DNA from: Mycteria americana
Taxonomy: Eukaryota; Chordata; Aves; Ciconiiformes; Ciconiidae
DNA: 64,000 nucleotides
Reading direction: 5' to 3'
Assembly (NCBI RefSeq): GCF_035582795.1
Contig: NC_134379.1
Location: 1,426,001 to 1,490,000, forward strand
In this document: piece after piece, positions 42,601-53,300 of the stretch
How positions within the stretch are numbered: position 1 is the stretch's first letter
Layout of the letters: each line of letters begins with the position of its first letter
The notes under the pieces: generated by a model
The model's input: only the letters and a program-made list of their open reading frames with translations
Database searches by the model: none
Told to the model about the DNA's origin: nothing
Translations under genes and position numbers: made by a program

Positions 42601-45600
42601 AGCAAAAGCTTAAGAAATTTTTGTAGTGGTGGTGCTTGATTTTTATCCCTCTGTTTCATGTTCTGTGTGCTTGTAAAACCAACCACAGTGAGAGAAAGAG
42701 CTGTCTTGTGGCTCAACTTGGGAGTGGGAATCAAGAGATTTCTTCAGGTCTGATATTTCCTGTGTGGTTCTGTGTGGGTCATTTTGCCTGCCTGTTTCTC
42801 TTACCTGCCTCATGGTGGTTTCTGATGATACGTCGTTGAAAGACCTTACAGTTTGCAGGTGGAGGGGTGGAGGGGAGCTGGTAGATATTTTTGTCAGAGA
42901 ATTTGGTACCGTGAGAGTAAGAGAGATGTCGCTTTAAGTAAGCAAAGACTCATAGGTGTGGTAAGCGCTTGCTTCTCCTGCTGGGTTCAGCAAGGCTCAG
43001 CAGGTATCAGGACCTGGGCCCATACAGTTTTGTGGATATCCCATAGCAGGGGGCTGAGAAACAGATTCTACTTCAGTTTCTACATCCTCACTGAGAGAGC
43101 TGGTATCTGAGAAAATTATAGCGGGTATTCTGTACTTCTGTTTTCAAAAATGAAACCATTTCTTAGGAAACCCCAGTATTGGTCTAGGCAAAGTTCTGAG
43201 AATTCTCGGTTGATTTGCCTGCATATTTAGTTGAATGTAAAGCAGGAATCTTCTTTATAAGTGACACTTAAAATATCCCTGCTCTCCTGAACTCAGCATG
43301 ACCTGGTAACATTGTGATGGTGGCCTTTGGCTTTCAGAGCACGGAAGAATACAATAAATGGAAGTTTTACAACAGCCCGAACATCCTGGAGGTCCTGGAG
43401 GAGTTTCCTTCTGCTGAAGTCTCAACAGCTTTCTTACTGACTCAGCTGCCATTTCTGAAACCCAGGTACTATTCTGTCAGTTCCTCCTGTGACATGACAC
43501 CCAGAGAGATTCATCTGACAGTTGCAGTTGTAAACTACAGGACAAGAGGTAATGAATTGTTGTTTTCATTTCTTTCTTATCTCTTACCATTTAATTCTCT
43601 CTCTTATCATTTAATAAAGATATTTAGGCTGCATTGTGGTTCAGAAAAAAACTGTTTGCCATATGGCATGAAGCATGTGTAACAAAGAGTTTGTATTGTG
43701 ATATGTGCAGAATAGTATACTGCAGTGGCCACGTTCATACTGCGTCAGAATTTGCTAAGATCCTGCATCATCATCAGTGCATCCTTGTTTTATAAATCAT
43801 TACTAGATATACACTTATTTAAAAATTATAATTTCAAGTATAAACTGTGCTTTTTTTAAAAACAGAGAGCTTTTGAATACTGACAGAGGTATTTTCCTTT
43901 GCTCTGATTAGATGGACAAGGCCCTTTGCACCATGGAGTTTGCAGTACATGGCTGAATACAATAGCTCTTAATGAAATAGTCCCGTGCTTTATACACAGG
44001 TGAGTGCATGACAGAGAAAAAAAGAAAAAAGAAAACAAAAAACAAACAGCAGTTCTTAGTTCAGCTTCTTCAGTGGTTTTTTTCATTGTTTGCGTATGAT
44101 TTTCAAGTGACTGGTGAGTGCAAGTTGGAATATCTGAGTTTGAGAAGAGAGGGAACTCCCCGTCTTCCAGAGATGAGACCCTTCATGTCTTATGTTGAGT
44201 AAAATCATAAATCATTAGAAAATTCAGAAAGAATTCTATTCATATGACACCATCCCCACTGTCAGCATATCCACTATAGAGCAAGTAAAGCTAAGGAAAC
44301 AAAAAGCAACCGTCACCAAGTTAAGCCCCATTACTGTTTTCAGATTGGTAACTTAGGCTGTGCTGTTCAAAATCATTCAGGAAACTGGCACTGAGAAGTC
44401 AGTCATAAACTAATTACCTAATTAACATATTTTTGCATTCTAGTGCTAATGGATTCCAGCTCCCAGAGGAGCCAACCAAGCCATGCATTCTGATCGGCCC
44501 AGGAACAGGAATTGCTCCCTTCAGAAGTTTCTGGCAGCAGCGTCTGTACGATTTGGAAAAGAAAGGTACTTATGGGGATTGCCACAAGGGGGAGGCCGTA
44601 ACTCGTCCAGCAGCAGAAGACATCCTTAGTCCTCCAGACAGAATCTCTGCAGGTGGAGACACCCGGAAGCATTAGCCAAGTAAAACCCATAAAGATTTGG
44701 CATCCCAAGGCTGATTGAACGCTGCACTGAAACAGCTCATCCATCCCACTTGAGACCATTCTGGTGGTCTTGAGGTATTTGGTCACTTGGAGGGAGCAGC
44801 CTGTGTGTCCTTGTAAATCCTGTATGTTCAGTGACTGCCCCAGGCGCTCACACAGGGGCCACAACGTGGAGAGGAAACGCCTTGGCCTGCCTGTATCAGC
44901 CCACTTGGGGAACCTGCTCCAACAGGCGATTCCACGTAGTTCTCCAAGGACTCGGGCAGGTTCAGCCCTACTGCAAGACCCTAAAATCAGAAGCTGTCAC
45001 ACACAGACACACACGCTCTGCTTCGCAGGTGTGCAGTGAGAAAGGCTAATGCGAAAGTAGCTGTACACAACTAGTTACTGTGACAGCAGGGCCCTCCACA
45101 GGAATAGTCACAGGACATAACAGGCTGCGCCAGGAAAGACAAAAAACTTTCCAATGTTGGTTTCAGGGATCAAAGGTGGTGACATGACGTTATTGTTTGG
45201 CTGCCGGCAGCCAGGCGTGGATGACATCTACAAAGAAGAAACTGAGGAAATGAAGAGGAAGGGGGTCCTGAAAGAAGTCTATACAGCTTACTCCAGACAA
45301 CCTGGACAAGCTAAAGTAAGGCCAGTTCCTTTGTTCTTTAAGGGTTGCCTCCTTTCAGAATGGTCCCTCAAGTTAAGATTTGGGCTCTGTTTAACAATGT
45401 TCTTTACAAAAATGTAGCATTTTGCTTCAGTGTATTGTGAACAAGCAACAAAAGGCCCCGCTCCTTCAAAATAAAGGAGAATCTCACTGTGAACTTCAGT
45501 ACGAGCAAGCTGTATAAATATAAAACCCTCACTGCCATATAGAGAGGCATAACAGACATATAATCAAAACTTTAAATGCAAACAGCCTTTGAAACTAGAA

Positions 45601-47085
45601 GCTGGAACACTTTCAGAAACCTTGAATTTTGCAGGATTTGATTAGCCCATGAGTTAGAAATTAGTTGGCTCTGGCCATTTGTCACCCTTTCAATGACACA
45701 GTGACCCTGGAAATTAATTTTGCCTAAATGAAATCTTGATTGAAGAAAAGAGCAGCGCTTAACCTATCCTGGTTTTAGCTGTGCTACTCTCCTGGCAAGC
45801 TAGGAGGCTTTAGCAGTTGTAACTGGTTCTACAAAAGAAGACTCTTAGTCTGCTCTAGTTCAATCAGGAGACAGGTCTAGCCTCCAGATCTGGGGCTTGT
45901 AAAGACAGCATGAAGACATTTTTCTTCTCCTTTGCTGCGGTGCAACACACAGCTGGAATAGATAGGGCATTTCGAACCTTACTCCATAGACCCACATTGA
46001 ATTTAGAAAAGCCAATAGCCGAAGTAGCATGTAAGAAACCTTGTCTAATGATCCTTTTTCTATTTCTAAGGTCTATGTTCAAGACATTCTTCAAAGCAAG
46101 TTGGAGACCAAAGTGTGCAACCTCTTGCATAAGGAGGAAGGGCATTTGTATGTCTGCGGAGACGTACGCATGGCCAAGGATGTTGCTCAGACTTTGAAAG
46201 GGATGCTTGCAAAAAAACTAGACCTCAATGAACAGCAGGCAGAGGACTATTTCTTCCAGCTAAAGGTATGCTGTGATATGCAAGGCATTCTTTCCCATCC
46301 CATTGTTTTACTGTGCATATTATCATGACTTTAAAGCAAGTAAATGGATGATTGTGTCACTTGGAAATGTATAGTCACAGGCCTTGTTGAATCTGAGGCA
46401 ATATTTGCAAATGAGATAATAATATAATGGTTACAGAAGTCTTCAAAGTCACACTCGAGATCTTGCAGGCTGCCATGAGCTCTTCAGCAGAATGCACAAG
46501 GAAAAAAGCTTTAAGTGATCAGCTTAGTCCACCCACTGTGATCTAAAACGCATCGTTTCTGTTTGGTTAGGGCGTAAGAGTGACACATCGTGTTCTTCTC
46601 TTACATCTACCACTTTCCCCCGTGTCTCCCTTTGGGTCCTGGACATTAGCTTTGCAGTGTGTCTGGAACATCAAGAGTTTGAGACTTGGTTGTACCAGTG
46701 GAGGAAAGCGAGTTTAAGAAATTAGTGGGTCTGTCACTGAAAACACAGTGCCTGGGTCTGCTGGCTTTTTAGGACCCTTTTGTTACCAGAACTTGTCCTG
46801 GAGCACGTGTGTCTGGGATTCAGATAGGTTCCTATTATTGGCAGTAACAAAAGTCCACTATCGCAGAACCAATCATGCGAATGCGAAAGGCCTTTTAGTT
46901 ACTTAGCAGTCACATAAGGAGGAGCTAGCAGTATTTAATTCATCTCTTGGGCTTCCTTTCTTTTTTTGCAGAGCCAAAAGCGATACCATGAAGATATATT
47001 TGGGGCTGTATTCCCACATGAAGTCAAAAGAGGTGTAAGAGCTTTGCAACCCACCAGTCCAAGAACGAATCAACTTATGTTTTAG
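28355..47085 (+). CDS. NOS2: Inducible nitric oxide synthase, complete, 26 coding exons, 1158 aa
   Basis: The enzyme makes NO and citrulline from L-arginine, NADPH and O2 as a calmodulin-bound homodimer in activated macrophages and other cells. Coding exons: 28355-28461, 29607-29703, 30290-30412, 30503-30651, 32698-32860, 33350-33441, 33843-33984, 34398-34537, 35111-35285, 36056-36157, 36813-37007, 37357-37439, 38520-38664, 38917-39021, 39188-39237, 39363-39537, 40020-40152, 40565-40643, 41543-41721, 42368-42531, 43338-43548, 43912-43999, 44444-44565, 45167-45315, 46071-46265, 46972-47085. They total 3477 nt, all phases agree, and there is no internal stop. Every donor is GT and every acceptor AG. 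Human NOS2 is 1153 aa; the chicken protein is about 1136 aa as I recall. Identity as NOS2, not NOS1 or NOS3, rests on the N-terminus ([10 protein letters not shown]), no PDZ domain, no autoinhibitory insert in the FMN domain, and neighbours LYRM9 and KSR1. It appears functional. Confidence 0.97.
30689..30707 (+). repeat. Short (CTAC)n microsatellite
   Basis: Four to five CTAC units in the NOS2 intron after coding exon 4. Small and of no evident function. Confidence 0.7.
32698..37007 (+). other. NOS2: NOS2 oxygenase (haem and biopterin) domain exons
   Basis: Seven exons encode residues about 160-495. [13 protein letters not shown] contains the proximal haem-thiolate ligand Cys203. WYMGTEIG contains Glu380, which binds the arginine guanidinium. 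FNGWYM is the substrate pocket, and the [12 protein letters not shown] segment near residues 463-474 contributes to the tetrahydrobiopterin site and dimer interface. All of the key residues are present. Confidence 0.93.
32861..32922 (+). repeat. Short tandem repeat copying a NOS2 splice donor
   Basis: Directly after coding exon 5 the intron starts with about four imperfect copies of a 12-14-bp unit containing GTATCTAGACAG. Each AG|GTATCT is a potential donor: 32861 (frame-keeping), 32886 and 32900. Use of the later ones would add 25 or 39 nt and meet a stop. Confidence 0.8.
37357..38664 (+). other. NOS2: NOS2 calmodulin-binding helix and start of the FMN domain
   Basis: The exons 37357-37439 and 38520-38664 split the calmodulin site. 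The basic [10 protein letters not shown] (residues 509-518) leads into the hydrophobic [14 protein letters not shown]. This canonical 1-5-8-14-like helix is what makes NOS2 bind calmodulin at resting calcium. The second exon then opens the flavodoxin fold with [13 protein letters not shown] (residues about 542-554), the FMN phosphate loop. The intron between the two exons carries the putative LTR at 37655-38415. Confidence 0.9.
37655..38415 (-). mobile_element. Putative solo LTR in NOS2 intron (after coding exon 12)
   Basis: A GC-richer 761-bp block bounded by TGTC at its left and GACA at its right, so it reads TGTC...GACA on both strands like the other LTRs. On the minus strand AATAAA (complement of TTTATT near 37702) lies about 45 bp from the 3' end, as expected for an R-U5 junction, and an octamer ATGCAAAT is at 38204-38211. 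I could not find a matching target-site duplication (CAAGG on the left, AGAAA on the right), so boundaries and identity are less certain than for the other two LTRs. It is not the same family. Orientation is antisense to NOS2. It contains no viral protein-coding sequence. Confidence 0.6.
38917..40643 (+). other. NOS2: NOS2 FMN domain and connecting-linker exons
   Basis: Five exons encode residues 572 to about 752. [12 protein letters not shown] (591-602) and [13 protein letters not shown] near residues 626-638 are FMN-binding loops. [16 protein letters not shown] near residues 661-676 closes the flavodoxin fold. No 40-50-residue autoinhibitory insert is present, consistent with the inducible calcium-independent isoform. 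Confidence 0.9.
41543..44565 (+). other. NOS2: NOS2 FAD domain and start of the NADPH domain
   Basis: Five exons encode residues about 752-1006. [13 protein letters not shown] opens the ferredoxin reductase-like fold. RYYSVSSS (909-916) and GVCSTWL (945-951) are the two FAD-binding motifs. [19 protein letters not shown] (from residue 981) is the NADPH pyrophosphate loop. All are intact. Confidence 0.92.
45167..47085 (+). other. NOS2: NOS2 NADPH domain and C-terminal tail
   Basis: Three exons encode residues 1007-1158. LLFGCRQ (1015-1021), [10 protein letters not shown] and [12 protein letters not shown] (1083-1094) are the NADPH/FAD motifs; the last includes the CGD Cys and Asp of the hydride-transfer site. 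The final exon gives [14 protein letters not shown] and a basic tail ending NQLMF. The tail resembles mammalian NOS2 tails in its VRALQPTSP segment. C-terminal tails of NOS isoforms gate electron transfer from FAD to FMN. Confidence 0.92.
46302..46432 (+). repeat. 131-bp direct repeat, copy in the last NOS2 intron
   Basis: Matches 47420-47550 over 131 bp with one mismatch (A versus T in TATC[A/T]TGAC). It starts 37 bp after the coding exon 25 boundary. Flanks diverge sharply at both ends. Confidence 0.95.
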
Positions 47086-47419
47086 ACAAGACTTGCACAT
47101 TCGTTATTTTCAGAAAACAAAGGGGTCAAATCCTCTTTCTTATACATGTTAAATCATACACATGTATATGATTGTAGGATTTGACTTTTAAACCTCAGCC
47201 TTAAGAAAATATTAAATTTAACTTTTGTTGCTATTTATTCTGAGACTTCTTTTAATAGATTATCTTAATAGTGAAGATGCAAACTATTTTTTTAATACTG
47301 TCTATACTAGTATAAATCTGCTATTTTTTGTAAATACAAGGAAAATTTAGAGGTTTTTTACTATGTAAGCTAGAACTGAAATGTTTTTGAAACGTACTGT
47401 TTGTGAAGTTATTTATCAG

Positions 47420-47550
47420 ATTGTTTTACTGTGCATATTATCTTGACTTTAAAGCAAGTAAATGGATGATTGTGTCACTTGGAAATGTATAGTCACAGGC
47501 CTTGTTGAATCTGAGGCAATATTTGCAAATGAGATAATAATATAATGGTT
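47420..47550 (+). repeat. 131-bp direct repeat, copy in the NOS2 3'UTR
   Basis: Partner of 46302-46432, 1118 bp downstream in the same orientation, 130 of 131 bases identical. It lies wholly in the 3'UTR after the AU-rich elements. Confidence 0.95.
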
Positions 47551-47747
47551 CATAAGTGGAAATACCTGCTGCATACACTTCCAACATATGTGCGTGAGGA
47601 GGCAGTAGTTTTGAATTCTGCTTTGTGTGATTCAGGTACTTGAACCTGACTTGTTGCTGTTACAGAGCCTACAGCAGTAAGGTTCAGAAAATTCAAAAGC
47701 ACTTTGTACATTTGAATTCCATGCTCTGATTTACTTGATCTGTTTGT

Positions 47748-47753
47748 AATAAA
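47748..47753 (+). terminator. NOS2: Poly(A) signal of NOS2
   Basis: AATAAA about 660 bp after the stop codon, followed by a GT-rich stretch (ACATGTTGGTGTGG) suited to be the downstream element. This is the best candidate for the NOS2 transcript end. Confidence 0.8.
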
Positions 47754-47785
47754 AGATGCCTTTATATTGAGACAAACATGTTGGT

Positions 47786-50100
47786 GTGGATTAAATGTAC
47801 CTCTTTGCTATTGGCTTCAGCCTAAAGAAGCAGGGGTAGGCAAGTTCTTGGGTTCCGGTGAAGTGGGTTTGGGCTCCACCCAACGCTCCATCCGTAAGTT
47901 AAGAGCCCATCTCCAGGAGTTACGCAGCCTGCCTAGGATTAGTTACGTGTTTGTGTTACTGCCAGAAAAGCGTGAATTTGCACCATAGGCCGTGAGATTG
48001 GCTTGCAAACTGCAAGGATATAAAATAGCGATGAGAGCAATATATTTTGCCCTAGTTATATTTTGACTTTGGTTCTTTCTATGCCTTGCAGTTATGTCAG
48101 AGCTTTTAGTTCTTTCTCTAAAATTACCAGAGCTATATGATCATATTAAAAAAGCTTGAGGTGAGATTTTCCTGTCATCCCTTGTCTCCAGGAGCTGGAA
48201 CCTGATGAAGGAGGAGTTGAGACTCAGAAGTCAACAGTGCCATGTATGTACAGTGTGTTTCACATGCGCTTCAGGACAGCCTTAGACGTAAGATCAAAAA
48301 CACAGCACAGGTGAAAGAATGTGGGCAGTGATGGCAGAGAACAGGAAGGATCAGACGACAGCTACAAAGAGAGGATAGGACAGAAGACGTTCCTGGCAAG
48401 TCTGCAGTCCTGATGGGCACCTAGTCTGTGTACACCATGGGTGTTAGTTCATACTTTGTTTAACTGACGTTTCTGATTTTAGATTTTTGGCGTGGGATGG
48501 AAATGGAACAAGGTAATCACACTTCCCATTAAGAAAGTTCTCCATAAGCCCAGGCTCACTGTGTCCTAGACTTCAAATGAGTCCAACGAGAGTAGGAAAC
48601 AGAAGTAGTAAGTTCCATACTTCAGGCCGGAACTTGCAGTTCCGTGCTAATACGCCCCGTGCCCTTTTGGGAGGCGCATCACTGCACAACCCATTTTCCA
48701 TGCGCATGACTAAATAGGTGAATTTCCTTGCCAGGATGCTTTCTTTGTATCTCAGGTGTATTTTCGAAGTAATCACTTACTTTAAAGCATTACCATAACC
48801 CTTTATAAATTTGTGTACTTGTGTACTAAAGGACCACAGTTCACTTTCATTTGGAGGGTCAGAAACTCAGGAAAAAATAAAAGCCGTGTCCTGAAGATGT
48901 GAGACACCATTGAAAACTGCCAGCCAGGGAAGCGAGAGCTGTTCCTTCCTGGGCCCCTGACAAGTCAGAGCAAGAGGCACAAGTGTTTGTGTATCAGCTC
49001 AGAAGTTGCATGACTTTCCACTTATATATGCTAAGTTGATGAGGCAAGTTTTATGGGGGGACATTTTCATCTTAATTCCACCATTGCAAAAATTTCCCCC
49101 TAGCAGAGAGGTGAGAAGGCAGTTAAAGGAAAGGATTAAGAAACGCAGAGATCTGTTTTAATTCTTTGTGAATTTATTTAAATTGGTCCCAGCTGTAAGC
49201 TAACTTCAATTGCAGCACTGATCTGAAGCTGTGTATAATTGCTTTTTCTACAGTAATAAATGAGGAAGATAAAGTGCAGATGTTAAGGTCAGTGGATCAT
49301 TATTCTATTGCAACATAAAAACTGAAACTTCATTTAAGAAACCAGATACAAAATATACCTTTTAAAATCCTGAAGATGATCAAATAGCCTGTTCCGTGGT
49401 TATTAAAGTGTTCATTACAGCCCCGAGCCAGTGAAGGATTTAAGCATGTGCATTAGTTCAAGCAATGAACTAATGCTGCTAGAGGTGGAGGAACTATTCT
49501 GGGCTAAAAGTTACTGAGATGATTATGCACCTCACTGCTTTGGGACCTGACTGAGAATTACAGATCAACACTTTCTGAAGCAATTAGGGGCTTGTTTCAT
49601 TAACACTTAAGCCCAACTTACATGGCAATAATGGAATTCAGCATTCAAAACAGGCTGCGTGCCAAGGCACCGAAGTGCAGACCTTGTTCTTAGCCTGGTT
49701 CTCTAGCCACTTTTAGTTGTTGGTAAAATTCCCCTGTGCTCTCGGATACAGCGGGTAAATCGGTCCAGCTAAACTGCAGGTCGCCATGGAGAGTTATCAG
49801 TCCCCACGCTGGTTGGGTATGTCACTGGGCTTGCGGTATAGGTACGCTGACTGCTGCCCTGTAGCCCATAAGTACGTAGGGCTCGGCCATATGAATGTTT
49901 CTGAAATTTGTTGAGCAATCTAACATTGATTGATCACAGTAACAGTCTGTATATACTTGTAACCTGGTTTTAAGTAACAGCTATTAACTTAAGCTCTTTC
50001 CGTGAGGAAAAGGAAAGGAATACGTGGATAGGATACATGAGTACATTACTGCGAAGCTGAGAGGTAACAGAAGTTCAAGCCTGGCATTAGGGTAAATGCT
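47786..50100. other. Spacer after NOS2
   Basis: AT-rich to mixed DNA. I see no exon or repeat that I can name. No galectin-type coding sequence (for example a WGxEER motif) was noticed on either strand. Confidence 0.5.
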
Positions 50101-50108
50101 GAGATAGC

Positions 50109-50338
50109 TTAAGTGTCTGCAGCTGAAGTGGCTGCCCAGCCCGCCTGCGTTTCTGCCGTGCTGGCTCTGCTGGGAGCGGGGTCGGAGGGGCCAGGCAGGT
50201 GTGGCTGGTCAGCCGCTGCCGAGAGGGCGGTGAGGGACAGCGGTGCCCTGTGGGGCAGAGCCCTGGAAGACAGCGACTGCGTGGTGGTGAGGTGCAAGGC
50301 TGACGAGCTCTGGAACAAGGAAGGCAGGATGAGTTCAG
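50109..50338 (+). other. Unassigned GC-rich coding-like block
   Basis: An open frame of about 76 codons directly follows an in-frame TAA and has a balanced composition, including ALWGRALEDSDCVVVRCKAD and ELWNKEGRM. It ends at a fair donor, TTCAG|GTAGGT (50338/50339). A weak acceptor-like CTGCAG lies at about 50122. It could be an exon of an unrecognised gene, a first exon of a non-coding RNA, or chance in GC-rich DNA. I could not join it in frame to a following exon. Confidence 0.25.
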
Positions 50339-50344
50339 GTAGGT

Positions 50345-53300
50345 GAAAGGCTTCTTTTTTTTTTTTTAAATTGAAATTGATGCATTATATTATAGCTGTG
50401 CGGAAAGGTTCTCTTCCCTGAATGTGTATTCTGAAATACAGGGGGGTCTGGGTGGGTGGGAGACTTGCCTGCCCCAGTAACCCTGCTGGGAAGCCAGGGT
50501 TGGGCCGTGAGGGGAGGGCTTGAACTGCTGCACTGCATGGGCAAGAACAGGCTGAGCTCTGAGAGGGGATGGAAGTGTGATGTGTTGTGTCCAGCTCTCC
50601 TAGATCTTGCTTCAGTCAGTTCATTGTAGCCTGATGTATGTATCGTGGGTTGTTATTTTGTGCCTTCTCTGAATGAACCACCATCTCTGTGGCTGCAGGG
50701 AGATGTTTCAGGTGCCCTGGGCAGGGTGTTGAATAACCAGGAAGGTCCATTAGGGCTGGTAAAATGGTTCCCTCTGGTTTTAAGGCTTAAAATGCAATTG
50801 AGTGTTATGCTGCAGCTGTCTGGAGCTACACGTGGTCTCTGTTTGTGCTTGAATTGTGTCTCTGCTGAGATGTGAATACTGGTTGCTTCAGAAAAAAAGA
50901 AGGGGGGGAAGCTTTTGTTGTCTTTCAGAGAAAACAAATTTTTGGACTATGATCAATGAAAGAGAAATATTGTAAAAAGGCTCTTAAAAATCTAAGAATA
51001 TGGTCTAAAGAGATGGAGTACACTGTATTGTATAAATCGTAGCTTAAAAAGTGTTTTTAGGCTTTCAGCAGGAGACAGGTATTTAAGTTTTTTCTAACAA
51101 AATGTGCTTTGACAGACTTCCTAGATGGCTGCTAATGTTAACCGATGTCTTACTGCGATATACAATGGCTCGTCAAGCTGTGCGTGGGATCTTGTCCCTA
51201 AACCAGTGCCTGGGTCGCAGTAACATCTCCAGTCTGGCGCATATCAAGCTGCTGCAGACTGGGAACCCCACCAGGGCAGTCAAGCTGGTGGTGTCCCTTC
51301 GGGGCCACCTTGGAGCACCGGGCATCACAGCAGATCCAAATCTATAAATGGGGAGAGAGCAGTGGGGAACGCCGCAGCAAATCTTCTGGCTCAGAAGAAA
51401 GTGAAGATTTAATAGGGGAAGCAAGAGGTAGACAGGGGCTCTCTGGGGCTAATGCATTAAACAGGCTGGACCGTCTTTGAGACTGCAGCTTTTGCATGTA
51501 GCTCTCGCTGTTTTGCTGCGTAGCAGCATAGAAGAGGTTTGATCTGAGCCTTTGCTTTGCAGCTCTGTAAGTGATCCGGTGCCGGTCACATCACCTAGCG
51601 GGTCTTAGGTAAGGCCTGGCGGGCTGTGACTCGCGGTTGTTAGCATGGCAGTTGCCACTTGTTGCTAGAGCAGTTACTAACCTTTGGTTGCTTTGCTGAC
51701 CCTGCCTCCAGCAGGGCTGGGTATGAAGGGAGAGCAAACTGTTCGTGCTTGTCAGGTGTGGGCAGCTTTTACCTGATCTCAGAAAATGCCTGGCTGTTCC
51801 CTGAGCATGATGAGTTCCAGTCTTTGTCCTGGTTAACAACTTACTCGCAGATACCACCTGCTCTCCTGGTCATGAACTTGAAAAATGGCTGAGGGGCTCT
51901 CAGTGCTTTAGCTCTTGGGACCTTCAGGCTGTTCTGTCACAGCTGCCTCAGCCCCGAGGGCCGAGCTCCAGGCCCATCCGAAACTGAACGTCACTTTCTA
52001 AAGCCTCAAGGCAGCGTAGCGCTCTGCTGAGGGGTCTTGGTGACCGTACGGACTTTGCCAGGGTCAGCTGGTGCAAAAGCGATAATGTAAAATGGCTTTG
52101 CTTACTGTGAGGTCCTGCCCCGGGAAGGTGGCACATTGCTTGGGGGACCGCGCTCTTCATTCCCCCGCGAGTGCTTCAGCAAGGCCTTGTGGACTGCGGT
52201 TTTCTGCCCAAACCCTGGGTTTACGTGGGGTGCAATCTCCTCGCCTGCCTTCAGACCAACGAGGAATCTAAACCCACGGAGACACACAATCCTCCTACCA
52301 AAGCAAGTAAGACCAATGTGTGCTCCAAGTCCTTGATAGGAATAAAGGTGGTGAGGGGCCGTGGGAGGCACCGTGTGGTTATTTTGGTGGGAGTGAGAAC
52401 TTGTTTCTGACGGAAGCTGGCAGGGTGACCTAGTGATCAGCGGGGTGCTGCCACGTGCTGCTCGTCTCCGCAGGTCAGCTTGAGCCACTCCGCACGTAGC
52501 GACAGTATTAAAGTGCCTCTTGACCTAAGTGCAGTTGTGCAGGGAGCTGCTTCTCTGTAGGCAGGCGCCGCTCGTGTTCCCGTTTGGCTGCCTTCGGGCC
52601 AGGTCAGCCGCTGCTCTTCAAGAGGAGAGGTGCCTTGCTTCAGGTAGAGAAGAAGCTGTTGGTGCTTCAGACAACCCAGTTGCGATGGCTTGGATGTAAC
52701 GACGGCCAGGCTATCAAACTGCTCTTGTTCACAGCTGGTGGAATACCGCCTTTTTGCTTGAGGATGGTTTTTGGTTTTTTCAGTTAAACACCCTTGCCCT
52801 TCAAGCTTAATTGAGAACTAAATTCATTATTTCTTATTCCTTATGAAAGACAACAAAGCTCAACTTATATTAAGCTTTTTATTGTTTGCATATGAAAGAT
52901 CTAGATAAGATGGATGAAATGTAAAATTGTGCTTTTATAATGCCTTGGCCTTTCCCTGCAGGACAGCACAATGCTGCCCTTATTTCAGCACAGAGCTGCT
53001 TGGCAGCAGTGTAACGTTCCTGGGAGTCATCAACGCACTGCAGTGTCACTTCCACTGAGGAGAGCGAAGCAGCCTGCGCCTCGCTGGCAGAGCTTTTCCC
53101 CTGCGCTGTCGGTGAAAAGGTTGTGGCAGGATCTGGGAGGCTCCGGGTGCTCGCAGTGGCTCTGGCGAGGGGCCGGGCAGGTGCCCAGCTCCCTGTCGTG
53201 GCACGGGGCCGTGCTGGAGTTGCGTGGTGCAGCAGTGGGTGACAGAGCTGGTAGGTGACCAAACCTGCCAACGTTCGCTGCAGCGTGCTGGTGCCGGAAG

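Larger units (their letters stand above)
47086..47775 (+). other. NOS2: NOS2 3' untranslated region
   Basis: AT-rich UTR from the stop codon (47083-47085) to just past the AATAAA at 47748-47753. It has ATTTA pentamers in TATTTATT (about 47232) and TTATTTATC (about 47409), the AU-rich elements that in mammals destabilise NOS2 mRNA. It also contains the second copy of the 131-bp repeat (47420-47550). Confidence 0.85.

Noticed and set aside
44418..44864. 148-codon minus-strand open frame
   Set aside because: It overlaps NOS2 coding exon 23 in antisense and extends into the intron; no domain recognised.
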